From contig NC_133391.1 in NCBI RefSeq assembly GCF_047511655.1, positions 119,978,384 to 120,042,383 of the forward strand: a stretch of DNA of 64,000 nucleotides. Direction: 5' to 3'. Below, piece after piece: positions 1 through 11,600 of this stretch (its first letter is position 1; each line of letters opens with the position of its first letter). Made by a program: the position numbers and the translations under genes. Source of the stretch: Castor canadensis (lineage: Eukaryota; Chordata; Mammalia; Rodentia; Castoridae). The notes under the pieces were generated by a model. It saw nothing but the letters and a program-made list of their open reading frames with translations. It searched no databases and was not told the DNA's origin.

Positions 1-150
1 GTCCTACCCCAACACAGAACACAGGCTCAGTCTCTCCATCCCTGTCTCCTCTTCCTCCTCCTCCTCTCTCTCCTCCTCTCCTCCTCCTCCTCCACCTCTT
101 CCTTCTCTACCTCCTCCTCCTCCTGCCACCTCTATTTTCTTTCTCTCTCT
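1..150. repeat. CTC-rich low-complexity tract
   Basis: Almost pure pyrimidine on the plus strand, built of CTC, CTCC and TCT units. Simple sequence; no coding meaning. Confidence 0.9.
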
Positions 151-748
151 CCCCCTGCTAAGAACAAGAGGTGCCATTCCTATGCGCCACTGCAGAACTC
201 TTACATTCTGTCTCTTTGGGGGATATGCTCAGCCCTTGAGATCTCAAGCCAGAGACCAGCCTCAGCAAAGTATGGAACAGATAAAGCTGGTGCCAGTGTC
301 TCTCTGCAGGCCCTGATACCTCAGCTTCCTGGAGTCCCTTACAAAGAGGCCATGAAACACCCACCCTCGCTGCAGTCTGAGTGAATGAGTGGCCTGTGCA
401 CATCCCACTACAGGAAAAGGAAGTTTGGGGGATCAACTGTGGTACTGATTTAATGGACAGATTAGCCAAGTCTATGAGTTAGAGAACAGTCTCAAGATTT
501 TCCCCCAGACTCAGGGGAAAAAGATCAAGATGGAAAGATACAGCTCACATAAACGTAGGTATTTGGAGTATCTCTGGTAAAATGAATCCCACATATGATC
601 TATGGCATCTATGTGAAATATCTATGATAGCAATTTCACAGGAAAAAAAAACTGAGCACACAGCAGAGAAACAATGAGCAAAGAAATGAGAGAATTGTCT
701 TCCACTTAACGAAAAAAATCTTGACTCTTGATTGAAAGGTATCAATAG
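151..748. other. Stretch with no recognised feature
   Basis: No exon, RNA gene or recognisable repeat seen. Short frames on the minus strand here have no family resemblance. Confidence 0.5.
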
Positions 749-749
749 G

Positions 750-818
750 GAGCTGGGTGTGGCTCAAGTGATAGAGCACCTGCCTGGCAAGCAGTTCAAT
801 CTCCAGTACCAAAAAAAA
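750..818 (+). mobile_element. ID-like tRNA-derived SINE, internally shortened
   Basis: Starts with the GTGTGGCTCAAGTG box-A-like segment, keeps GTTCAAT and CCAGTACC near the end, and has a short A tail. The usual GAGGCCCTGA segment is missing. Confidence 0.8.
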
Positions 819-1519
819 GAAGCCAAACTTTAAAATAGAATGACAATATATCAAAAGACTAATATAACATGATCAAGGTGGGTTTATTTCTACTCCGAGT
901 ACTTCTCAAGACAGTCACCGATCCAAACTAAGACAGTTGTCTCTAAGAATTCTGTTGGTATGCACAGGAAAGCAATGCGAGGAATCTCCCTGCATAACTA
1001 TCCTTATCTCAACTACCAAAAACCCTGGGTCCTCCTCTTTTTTTTTTATTCATATGTACATACAATGTTTGGGTCATTTCACTCCCCTTCCCCCGCCCCC
1101 TCCCTTACCTACCCCGCCCCCTCCCTCTTCCCGCCTACCCCCTTGATACCTGGCAGAAACTATTTTGCCCTTATCTCTAATTTTGTTGAAGAGAGAATAT
1201 AAGCAATAATAGGAAGGAACAAGGGTTTTTGCTGGTTGAGATAAGGATAGCTATACAGGGAGTTGACTCACATTAATTTCCTGTGCGTGGGTGTTACCTT
1301 CTAGGTTAATTCTTCTTGATCTAAACTTTTCTCTAGTTCCTGGTCCCCTTCTCCTATTGGCCTCAGTTGCTTTAAAGTATCTGCATTAGTTTCTCTGCAT
1401 TGAGGGCAACAAATGCTATCTCGTTTTTTGGGTGTCTTACCTATCTTCATACCTCCCTTGTGTGCTCTCGCTTTATCATGTGATCAAAGTCCAACCCCCT
1501 TGTTATGTTTGCCCTTGAT

Positions 1520-4500
1520 CTAATGTCCACATATGAGGGAGAACATATGATTTTTGGTCTTTTGGGCAATGCTAACCTCACTCAGAATGATGTTCTCCAA
1601 TTCCATCCATTTACCAGCGAATGATAACATTTCGTTCTTCTTCATGGCTGCATAAAATTCCATTGTGTATAGATACACATTTTCTTAACCCATTCGTCAG
1701 TAGTGGGGCATCTTGGCTGTTTCCATAACTTGGCTATTGTGAATAGTGCTGCAATAAACATGGGTGTGCAGGTGCCTCTGGAGTAACCTGTGTCACAGTC
1801 TTTTGGGTATATCCCCAAGAGTGGTGTTGCTGGATAATAAGGTAGATCTATGTTTAGGTTTTTAAGAAGCCTCCATATTTTTTTCTAGAGTGGTTGTACT
1901 AGTTTACATTCCCACCAACAGTGTAAGAGGGTTCCTTTTTCCCCGCATCCTCGCCAACACCTGTTGTTGTTGGTGTTGCTAATGATGGCTATTCTAACAG
2001 GGGTGAGGTGGAATCTTAGTGTGGTTTTAATTTGCATTTCCTTTATGGCTAGAGATGGTGAGCATTTTTTTCATGTGTTTTTTGGCCATTTGAATTTCTT
2101 CTTTTGAGAAAGTTCTGTTTAGTTCACTTGCCCATTTCTTTATTGGTTCATTAATTTTGGGAGAATTTAGTTTTTTGAGTTCCCTGTATATTCTGGTTAT
2201 CAGCCCTTTGTCTGATGTGTAGCTGGCAAATATTTTCTCCCACTCTGTGGGTGTTCTCTTCAGTTTAGAGACCATTTCTTTTGTTGAGCAAAATCTTTTT
2301 AGTTTTATGAGGGCCCATTTATCTATGCTATCTCTTAGTTGCTGAGCTGCTGGGGTTACATCGAGAACGTCCTTGCCTATACCTATTAGTTCCAAAGTAT
2401 TTCCTACTCTTTCCTGTACCAACTTTAGAGTTTGGGGTCTGATATTAAGATCCTTGATCCATTTTGAGTTAATCTTGGTATAGGGTGATATACATGGATC
2501 TAGTTTCAGTTTTTTGCAGACTGCTAACCAGTTTTCCCAGCAGTTTTTGTTGAAGAGGCTGTCTTTTCTTCATTGTATATTTTTAGCACCTTTGTCAAAG
2601 ATAAGTGGGTTATAGTTGTGTGGCTTCATATCTGGGTCCTTTATTCTGTTCCACTGGTCTTCATGTCTGTTTTTGTGCCAGTACCATGCTGTTTTTATTG
2701 CTATTGCTTTGTAATATAGTCTGAAGTCGGGTATCGTGATACCTCTAGCGTTGTTCTTTTTTACTGAGTATTGCCTTGGCTATTTGAGTATTGCCTTTAG
2801 CTCTTGTGTTTCCATATAAACTTAACAGTAGATTTTTCAATCTCTTTAATGAATGTCATTGGAATTTTGATGGGAATTGCATTAGACATGTAGATTACTT
2901 TAGGGAGTATTGACATTTTTACTATGTTGATTCTACCCCATGAGCATGGGAGATCTCTCCACTTTCTGTAGTCTTCCACAATCTCTTTCTTCAGAAGCTT
3001 ATAGTTTTCCTTGTAGAGGTCATTCACATCCTTTGTTAGGTTTACACCTAGGTATTTGATTTTTTTGAAGCTATTGTAAATGGAATTGTTTTCATATATT
3101 CTTTCTCAGTTTGTTAATTATTGGTGTATAGAAATGCTAATGATTTTTCTATGTTGATTTTATATCCTGCTACCTTGCTGTAGCTATTGATGGTGTCTAG
3201 GAGCTTCTGAGTAGAGTTTTTTGGGTCTTTAAGGTATAGGATCATGTCATCTGCAAATAGGGATATTTTGACAGTTTCTTTACCTATTTGTATTCCTTTA
3301 TTCCTTCTTCTTGCCTAATTGCTCTGGCTAGGAATTCCAGTACTATGTTGAATAGGAGTGGAGATAATGGGCTTCCTTGTCTGGTTCCTGATTTTAGAGG
3401 GAATGGTTTTAGTTTTTCTCCGTTAAGTATAATGCTGGCTGTAGGTTTGTCATATATAGCTTTTATAATGTTGAGGTACTTTCCTTCAATTCCTAGTTTT
3501 CTTAGAGCTTTTATCATGAAATGGTGTTGGATCTTATCAAAGGCTTTTTCTGCATCTATCGAGATGATCAAGTGGTTTTTGTCTTTGCTTCTGTTAATGT
3601 GGTTTATTACGTTTATTGACTTTCGTATGTTGAACCACCCCTGCATCCCTGGGATGAAGTCTACTTGGTTGTGGTGAATGATCTTTTTGATGTGTTGTTG
3701 AATTTGGTTTGCCATTATTTTGTTGAGGATTTTTGCATCAATGTTCATTAAGGAGATTGGCCTATAGTTCTCCTTTTTGGAGGTGTCTTTGCCTGGTTTT
3801 GGGATAAGTGTAATACTGGCTTCATAAAATGTGTTAGGCAGTTTTCCTTCCCTTTCTATTTCATGGAACAGTTTAAGGAGGGTTGGTATCAGTTCTTCTT
3901 TAAAGGTCTGATAGAATTCAGCAGAGAATCCATCAAGTCCTGGACTTTTCTTTTTTGGGAGACTCTTGATTGCTGCTTCAATTTCATCTTGTGTTATAGA
4001 TCTATTCAGGGGATTAATATCCCTTTGGTTCAGTTTTGGATGATCATATGTATCTAGAAATCTGTCCATTTCTTTAAGAGTTTCAAATTTATTTGAATAT
4101 AAGTTCTCAAAGTAGTCTCCGATGATTTCCTGGACTTTCATGGTGTTTGTTGTTATCTCCCCTTTTGCATTCCTGATTCTACTAATTTGGGTTTTTTCTC
4201 TCCTCATTTTAGTCAGGTTTGCCAGGGATCTGTCAATCTTGTTTATTTTTTCAAAGAACCAACTTTTTGTTTCATTAATTCTTTGTATGGTTTTTTTGGT
4301 TTCTATTTCATTGATTTCAGCTCTTATTTTTATTATTTCTTTCCTTCTATTTGTTTTGGGATTTGCTTGTTCTTGTTTTTCTAGGAGTTTGAGATGTATC
4401 ATTAGGTCATTGATTTGGGATCTTTCAGTCTTTTTAGTATATGCACTCATGAATATAAACTTTCCTCTCAGGACTGCCTTTGCTGTGTCCCATAGGTTCT

Positions 4501-5340
4501 GGTAGGTTGTGTTTTCATTTTCATTGACTTCCAGGAACTTTTTAATTTCCTCTTTTGTTTCTTCAATGACCCATTGTTCATTAAGCAATGAGTTATTTAG
4601 TTTCCAGCTGTTTGCTTGTTCTTTGTCTTTACTTTTATTGTTGAGTTCTAGTTTTATTGCATTGTGATCAGATAGAATGCATGGTATAATTTCTATTTTC
4701 TTATATTTGCTGAGGCTTGCTTTGTGCCCTAGGATATGATCTATTTTGGAGAAGGTTCCATGGGCTGCTGAGAAGAATGTATATTGTGTAGAAGTTGGAT
4801 GAAATGTTCTGTAGACGTGTACTAGGTCCATTTGATCTATTGTATATTTTAGATCTTGGATTTCTTTATTGATTTTTTGTTTGCATGACCTATCTATTGA
4901 TGATAATGGGGTGTTAAAGTCTCCCACAACCACTGTGTTGGAGTTAATATGTGCTTTTAGGTCCTTCAGGGTATGTTTGATGAAATTGGGTGCGTTGACA
5001 TTCGGTGCATATAGGTTGATAATTGTTATTTCCTTTTGGTCTATTTCCCCTTTTATTAGTATGGAATGTCCTTCTTTATCTCATTTGATCAATGTGGGTT
5101 TGAAGTCTACTTTGTCAGAGATAAGTATTGCTACTCCTGCCTGTTTTGGGGGGCCATTGTCTTGGTAAAACTTCTTCCAATTTTTCATCCTAACCCTATG
5201 CTTATTTCTGTCAGTGAGATGGGTCTCCTGTAAGCAACAAATTGTTGGATCTTCCTTTTTAATCCAGTTTGTCACATGGTGCCTTTTGATGGAGGATTAA
5301 TTCCTTTAACATTGTGTTAGTATTGATAGGATTGTGGTGA
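1520..5340 (-). pseudogene. L1 ORF2 (endonuclease/reverse transcriptase), disabled
   Basis: N-terminal endonuclease fragment at 5275-5081 ([10 protein letters not shown]), a nonsense TGA just after KPTLIK near 5081, then an open stretch 4933-3284 with endonuclease motifs VVGDFNTPL and SDHNA and the reverse-transcriptase core ([35 protein letters not shown]). A one-base loss in an A run near 3295, relative to the copy at 63250, shifts frame just before the FADD catalytic motif, which is still legible near 3250-3265. C-terminal pieces follow (2422-2027) down to about 1520. Endonuclease, RT and Cys-rich tail can all be traced, but no intact protein is possible. Confidence 0.9.
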
Positions 5341-5479
5341 TTCCTATCATTTAGTTGTCTTAGTTGTTTGAGGGTTTGATTGTGTGTAGCTAAATCAATG
5401 TTACTCTCTACTTTCTTGCTTTTTCTTTTCCTGTACTTTGGTACTGCCTGCCCTTTCATGGTTATGTTGGGTTTCACTT

Positions 5480-6460
5480 TCTGTGTGCAGAATCCCTTGA
5501 AGAATCTTTTGTAGTGGTGGCTTTGTGGTCACATATTGTTTTAGCTTCTGTTTATCATGGAAGACTTTTATTGCTTCATCTATTTGAATGATTGTTTTGC
5601 TGGGTAGAGTATCCTGGGGTTGAAGTTATTTTCATTCAGTGCCCTGAAGACCTCACCTCAAGCTCTTCTTGCTTTTAATGTTTGTGTTGAGAAGTCTGCT
5701 GTGATTTTGATGGGTTTACCTTTGCATGTTATTTGATTTTTCTCTCTTACAGCCTTCAATATTCTTTCTTTGGTCTCTGTACTTGTTGTTTAAATGATAA
5801 TACATTGTGGGGTAGTTCTATTTTGGTCAGGTCTCTTTGGTGTTCTAGAGGCTTTCTGTACTTGTATGGGTATAGTTTTCTCTAGATTTGGGAAATTTTC
5901 TGTTATTATTTTGTTGAATATATTACGCATTCCTTTTGCTTGTAACTCTTCTCCTTCTTCAATGCCCATGATTCTCAGGTTTGGTCTTTTGATGGAGTCA
6001 GTAAGTTCTTGCATTTACTTTTCACAGGTCTTGAGTTGTTTAACTAATAGCTCTTCAGTTTTCCTTTAATTAGCATTTCATCTTTGAGTTCTGAGATTCT
6101 GTCTTCTGCTTGTTCTAGTCTACTGGATTGGCCTTCCATTTTGTTTTGCATTTCTGTTTTGTTCTTTTTTCTGAGAAAAAGAACTATTTTCATCCTGAGT
6201 TCATTTATCTCTTTATTTATCGTGTTCTTTGTTTCACTTTGGTGTTTATACAGTGCTTCTATAGTTTCTTTTATTTGTTCTTGTGCTTTCTCAAATTCTC
6301 TATTTTTGTTGTCTTAGAATTTCTTGAGTGTCTCCTGTACATTTTGGTTGACCATATCCAGTATCATCTCTATAAAATTCTCATTGATTACTTGCAGGAT
6401 TTCTTGTTTCAGGATGTTCCTGTGGGCTTCATTGGGTTCTTTGGCATAGTGTATCTTCGT
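5480..6460 (-). pseudogene. L1 ORF1 (RNA-binding coiled-coil protein), disabled
   Basis: Collinear with the ORF1 region of the plus-strand L1 (60060-61146). The ATG used there aligns with ACG here (near 6454), and only a short fragment at 6014-5790 remains open (conserved LRIMGIEEGEE). ORF1p normally binds L1 RNA as a trimer. Confidence 0.8.
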
Positions 6461-6719
6461 TTTGTTGGAGTTGGATCTGGGTATCTGTTTTCTTCATTTC
6501 CCTCTGGTTCCTGTACTAATTTATTATTGGGGGAAAAATTGTTTCCCTCTTTTTTCCATTTTCCCATCATTGCCCTTCCTATTGTTACTGTCCCTGTACT
6601 GTGTGCAATTCAGTATTGTCTAGCTTGTAATAATAACAGTGGTGATATCTAGAGTGAAAGGGTGAGAGGAGATGGAAAGCAAAGAAGGTAAAGAAAAAGG
6701 GAAAAAAAAACAAACCAAA

Positions 6720-6722
<3 letters not shown>

Positions 6723-6751
<29 letters not shown>
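6723..6751. repeat. (CA)n microsatellite inside the L1 5' UTR
   Basis: About 14 CA units next to an A-rich tract, within the 5' UTR of the minus-strand L1. Confidence 0.9.
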
Positions 6752-6752
<1 letters not shown>

Positions 6753-7999
6753 CAGAGCCAAAGAAATAAACATGGAGAGATAGTGTACTAATCTACAGTG
6801 AGCTAAACAGGCATTGGAGAAACAGAGAGAAGGTAATAAAAAAAAATAATAAAATAAAAGTTCAAATGCAATAAAGTTTCAGTCTTAATAATTTTGGTGT
6901 TAGTCCTTCAGCCTCCAGTCCTGGTGTTGCTGTCTGAGAAGTTCTGTCCTTGTCTCACCAAAGGGGAAAAAACAAAAACAAAACAAAACAAAAAATCCCA
7001 AGTTCAAATGCAATACAGTTTCAGTTAGTCCTTCAGCATCCGGTCCTAGTTCTGTCATTGTCTCATCAAAGGATGAGAAAAACTAACAAACAAAAAAAAA
7101 AAGAGTCTGGAGACAGCTTTGTGAATGTCTATCTGAGTCTGCAGCTCACCTGCCACCTACTGTCAGCCAGCTTTTGTTGCAGGCTTTATTTATTGCAGAT
7201 CTCAGGAATGAGCTTTACATTCACCTAGCCCTACAGGCTTTGTTTATTTAGAGTTCTCCTGGACACTGCCCCTTTTGTTTTCTCCAGTATACAGCCCTAC
7301 CTATCTGTTGCAACTGCAGTCTTTTTTTTTAATTATTTTCAGTTTGCATGGGGAGTGCCCTTCCCCCACTCTCTGGAACTCAGGGCGCCCTGCCCTCTTT
7401 GCTACGTGTCTTTTTTTTATCTGCTTGTTTTATTATTCAGTTTGTTTTTTTCTCTTTTTTCCCTGGGTGGGGGTCAGTCTGTCCAGGGGGGGCTATGTTG
7501 ATCTGGCCCAGGGTTGTTTGTGGAAGTACTGCATGCCACTTAGCTCACCTGGTGGTCTGCTTCTCTCAACCAGGATAGGAGCTGGCATCTAGCGGCACAG
7601 GAGCCCTCTTTGTTTCTCCATTTAACGTGGAGTGGAGATGGTATGCGCAGGCTGGTGGTGTGGAAGAGTCAAAGTTTTGCCTCTTCTCGGTGGTTTTTCC
7701 TGCAAGGTGTATCTCCAGCATCTCTCCAAGATTTTACTTTAGGAAGCACTCTTTCTGCTCCCTCCCTCTCTAGTTGCCATCTTGGAATCCCAAGCCCCCT
7801 TTGTCCTCCTTATTATTGTTTATACTCTCTCTTCAACAAAATTAGAGATAAGGGCAAAACATTTCCTGCTTGGAAGTGAAGGGGTAGGTAGGGAGAGGGA
7901 GTGGGCAGGGGAAAGGGAGGGATAGGGGGGAGGGGGGATTAATGACCCAAACATTGTATGCACATATGAATAAAAGACACTTAAAAAAAATTCTGTTGG

Positions 8000-8915
8000 A
8001 TAAAATATCATACAACTTATTAAATACAGATTGACTGCTAACTGAATTTTCAGTTGGCCACTGTAAAGATGAAAAAGTCACTACACCTTTGGGACTTGTT
8101 CCTTGTTTATAAGATGAGGTTATATACTAAATGACCCCAAAATTTCCTTTCTATTCTGAAATTCTGTGATCTATCCCCAAATTAAGATACTTTATTAAAA
8201 TAAGCAGAAAGCTATACAGTGGGAAACATAGCAAAGTCCTAATAAACTCACAAAACCCAACCACCACTTGAGGACCTTCATGTGGACTCTATATCAGGAA
8301 ACCACAGAATGTGATTTCAACACCTCAGTGAGACATGGGAGCTCATTCTATCATGAGTGTAGCTCTAAATGCATCTTTCTTGTATAAAAAATTTCAAGCT
8401 AGAAATACTCTCTAGTTATATCTTACAGAGGCTTTCAGTCCCTGTGATGTCTGCATGAGTGTGCCTCATTGAAAGTTAGGTCCTACCTACCAATAAAAAT
8501 TGGAAACAGTTTTCCAATAAAAGAATTACAGTGTTTGTAGAAGTAACTAGTTTATATGATTTACATACATACATAGTGTATTCGTGTACAATGTATATGT
8601 CATGCATTTATCATTATAGATAAGTAATTATATTTGCATATTATAAATAGTATATATTTTAATATATACTATACACTAACATTTTAAAACAACTCTCCTC
8701 AAATTCCAAATGCTCAGGGCTATTCACAAGATTGCTTAGCATTTTAAAAACCAAACTTGTGAAATTGAGGTGATTTTAGGTTTATTCTTTCTTGTTCAAG
8801 CCTGAAGTTCAAACCAATTTAAACTGGAGCTTATTTGCTTTATTTCCCAGGTGCTCAAACACAGAATATTAGACATGATCAAACAAAGTAAAATACAGTC
8901 TTGAAATATCTCAGC
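8000..8915. other. AT-rich stretch without a recognised gene
   Basis: Includes an AT-rich tract with tetranucleotide CATA runs (about 8565-8665). No exon or repeat family recognised. Confidence 0.5.
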
Positions 8916-9045
8916 TGGAAAGGGACTCAGGTATCTGTCTCTCTGAAGCCAAGGCCCTGCAAGATCAAGGGACTTGCTTGAGGCTACCCCAGTATTGAGT
9001 GGCAGAACTGGGGTGGAGCCAGCACTGCCCTGTGCTGGAAGCCAC
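8915..9045 (-). repeat. MIR SINE remnant
   Basis: Read on the plus strand it shows the reverse-complement MIR pattern: GGGACTTGCTTGAGGC, then GAGTGGCAGAACTGGGG. Diverged and without a tail. Confidence 0.7.
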
Positions 9046-9370
9046 AACCCAATGAAGTCTAGAAGATCCCAAACTTCAGTCCACTTCCCACTGAAGGTGT
9101 CTCCTCCTCATTTCTATCATCCTTCCAGCAATCCAGACTCCTTCTTTGTGAGTCTCCATGAGTTCAATGGTTCTCAAGATATTTAGATTTTTCTAGAGCA
9201 GGAAAATTTCTTCCAAAATTTTGATATCCTAAAATTGAACTGCCAAATTTTTCTTTTGTTTAGTACAAACATTAGGAAAACAATTGCCACCCATTTCCAT
9301 GAGCATTTCATAAAAGAAAGAACAATTCAACAGTCAAAACATAAGAAGTGTATACTTTAAAAGGATGGAT

Positions 9371-9566
9371 TTTTTTTTTTTTGCAGTACTGGAGTTTGAA
9401 CTCAAGACCTATACCTTGAGCCACTCCACCAGTCCTTTTTTGTAATGGGTTTTTTTCAAGACAGAGACTCACAAACTATTTGCCCAAGCTGGCTTTGAAC
9501 CATGATCCTTCTGATCTCTGCCTCCTGAGTAGCTAGGATTATAGGTGTGAGCCACTGGTGCCCCAC
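9371..9566 (-). mobile_element. Composite SINE, 7SL-like unit plus ID-like unit
   Basis: On the minus strand: a B1/Alu-like unit (CCTAGCTACTCAGGAGGCAG) linked to an ID-like unit (TGGCTCAAGG, GAGTTCAAACTCCAGTACTGC) with an A tail. TGGATTTT flanks both sides (9366-9373, 9567-9574). Confidence 0.9.
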
Positions 9567-9689
9567 TGGATTTTATTATATATAAAATATATTTCAATAA
9601 ACTGACCTTCAAGATGTAGATGTGCTAAATATGGAATTTAAAACTGGATGCATCTAGCTTTGCTCCCCACCCTGTTCATTTACCATTTT

Positions 9690-10260
9690 AGGGTAAAGGA
9701 CAGAAAACACTCCACACATCATACGGGCTTGGTCTCTTCCTGGACATGCCCCCAGTGTCTCTGTCCACTTCACTGCCCTCATCCATGTAGGCCCTCTTCA
9801 CTGGTTTTCTGGATTACTGCAATAATTTCCTGGCTGGCTTTTCCATCCCAGGCTCTCCCTCTCCTGCCCTCTTTTCATGTGCTAGTAGATGGAGCTTCTT
9901 CCAGCACAACACCAGCCTCAAGAAGGAAGCCTTGGCCCTTATCCTGGCATTCAACACTCTTGACCTCTGGGCCACCCTTTTCTCTCTCCCTCCCCCCACA
10001 ATTTAACTCTATGACTTGGCCAGCACTCAAGTTATTTCTAAGTGCATCCGCCTTCCCCTTTCATCCACACATCTGCCATGTCTTAAAGACATTTTCCTCA
10101 ACCTTTAACTTTGGAATACTACATATCCTTCAAAATACTCAAATGTCACTTTGTCAATAAGCCTTGATAATTCCGTTGTTGTGCCCTACAAGGTAATCTT
10201 TGTCTGTGTCTAGTACGCAACACATCATGTCATCATGGTGAATCCGACAGTCCACGGTAG
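9690..10260 (+). repeat. L2 LINE 3' region remnant
   Basis: Pyrimidine-rich sequence with the typical order of L2 3' segments (GGATTACTGCAATAATTTCCTGG, then clinical CTCCC-rich stretch, then TCAAAATACTCAAATGTCAC). The 170-codon frame across it is not conserved coding sequence. Confidence 0.6.
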
Positions 10261-10889
10261 AGGCCTGGCTATGACCAACTTTGACATTGTGGATGTGTGT
10301 ATGATTAAATGGGAAATTTACTTCACCTCCTTCTCAACAAACCTTATATCCTATTTTCCTTGGAAAGCAAAGCCATAAAACAACTACCCCAACTTCCTAT
10401 CACCCACCTACAAACTGCTTGGTGTACATGATGTGCCTTCCCCTACTACCCCAAAACTAATCTTTTTCCTGGCTCCAAATTTCGTCCTCTCATCCCTGAC
10501 AGAAGCCCTACTCCATTCATCTCCTCTCCTTTCTCTTAAATTTGTAATGTCATCTTTTCTGCTGATTCCTGAGATCAGGGAAGACCAGCTAGACACATTG
10601 ACATAAATTATTCTCAATCTGAAACAGGTGTGCTGACAAACACAAAAGAGTAGAAACCCCGAAAGTATACTCATGCTTAGGAAGGTGAAGGAAGTCAGTC
10701 ATAAACACACACTAAGCAGGCAAGAAATACCCAGGACAACCACCCTCCTCACTGCCAACCTTGCTTTCCCTGGAGATGTTCTTGGTCTGAGTGTCTGTTA
10801 ATTCCACCTGACCTCTGATCGAGGCCACACCTGAAGTGCACACCTGAAGGAGCCTGAAGGACATGACACAGGAGTCACTTGGAGCTCTT

Positions 10890-11390
10890 CCCATGTGGCA
10901 TTCATTCTCTGACCATAGTCATCCTTCAGTTCCTTAAGCATGTCAATGTGCTCCTTCCTTTGAACTTCTGTAGACTCTCTACCCTCCTGAAGCACTCTAA
11001 CCTTCCTTCTCCCTCCCTCCACCCATGTCTTCATTGTGCCTGGCTCCTTCTCCAACTTGCCGTGCAGATCTCGCCTTCTGCTTCCACAATATCCTTTAAA
11101 ATTCATCAAAACTTATCATTTTCATGTATTTGTTTTATTGAGTTGCTTTTTGTTTTTTGTTGGTGGACTTGGGGTTTGAACTCGGGGCTTCACACATGCA
11201 AAGCAGGTACTCTGCCATCTGAGCCACACCTCCAGTCCCTACTTGTTTGTTCTTATTATCTGTTTTCTCCTCTGGGTTATAAACTCCATGGAGACAGGGG
11301 TTATGTCTCTTATTTACCATTATGTTCTCAGCACCTAGCACATAGAAGGCACTCAGAAAAGTGTGGAACAAAGGGATGAGTGAGCTGTAT
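10890..11390 (+). repeat. L2 LINE 3' end, interrupted by a SINE
   Basis: Ends in the L2 hallmark AACTCCATGGAGACAGGG followed by CAGCACCTAGCACATAGAAGG. A minus-strand ID-like SINE sits inside it at about 11150-11238, so the SINE is younger. Confidence 0.7.
11150..11238 (-). mobile_element. ID-like SINE
   Basis: Reverse-oriented: GGGTTTGAACTCGGGGC and CATCTGAGCCACACCTCC, the complement of the ID body with its internal promoter boxes. Confidence 0.9.
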
Positions 11391-11479
11391 TAAAAACTAG
11401 CTCAGGGTTCCAGCAGCTCTTGGGGAGGAATTTTAGCAGAAATACCCAAAGAGCTTATTTAAACTATAGGATTCTAGAT

Positions 11480-11600
11480 AAGCTAGTGGCACAGCCCTGT
11501 AATCACAGCACTCTGGAAGCTGAGGCTGAAGGATCCCAAGTTCAAGGCAAGACTGAGACTTCTGTCTCAGGAAAGAAAAAAAAGAAAGAAAGAAAGAAAA
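11480..11600 (+). mobile_element. B1/Alu-like SINE with A/GAAA tail
   Basis: CCTGTAATCACAGCACTCTGG, GGCTGAAGGATC, GTTCAAGGCAAGACTGAGAC, then a GAAA-rich tail at 11574-11600. Single 7SL-like unit. Confidence 0.8.

Larger units (their letters stand above)
1037..7796 (-). mobile_element. Near full-length L1 retrotransposon, minus strand
   Basis: About 6.76 kb: T run at the left (its poly(A) tail), G-rich 3' UTR, ORF2 remnant about 1520-5340, ORF1 remnant about 5480-6460, and a 5' UTR ending GGGATTCCAAGATGGC near 7785, the same start as the second L1 at 58.81 kb. Flanking copies of about 14 bp (1023-1036 and 7797-7810, 12 of 14 identical) are its target-site duplication. Both reading frames are broken, so it cannot move by itself. 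Confidence 0.93.
959..7988 (+). mobile_element. Outer L1 3' fragment (plus strand), split by a nested L1
   Basis: The left part (959-1036) and right part (7797-7988) match consecutive segments of the L1 3' region seen whole at 32010-32280: AGGAAA..., then ACAAAATTAGAGATAAGGG, a G-rich tract, CACATATGAATAA and an A tail. The element is flanked by the duplication AATTCTGTTGG at 948-958 and 7989-7999. It is a 5'-truncated copy of about 270 bp with no coding capacity. Confidence 0.88.

Noticed and set aside
3288-4505. Several plus-strand frames of 64-129 codons
   Set aside because: Antisense to L1 ORF2; the same antisense frames reappear opposite the second L1 at 62-63.3 kb, so they are shadows of L1 coding sequence.
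6128-6652. 174-codon plus-strand frame
   Set aside because: It runs antisense through L1 ORF1 and its 5' UTR; Phe-rich composition comes from A-rich L1 sense DNA.
1037-7990. Twin-primed (5'-inverted) single L1 insertion
   Set aside because: The minus-strand element has its own tail, full 5' end and its own duplication, and the outer pieces rejoin, so two separate insertions explain it better.
10879-11379. 166-codon plus-strand frame
   Set aside because: It lies across an L2 remnant and an inserted SINE.
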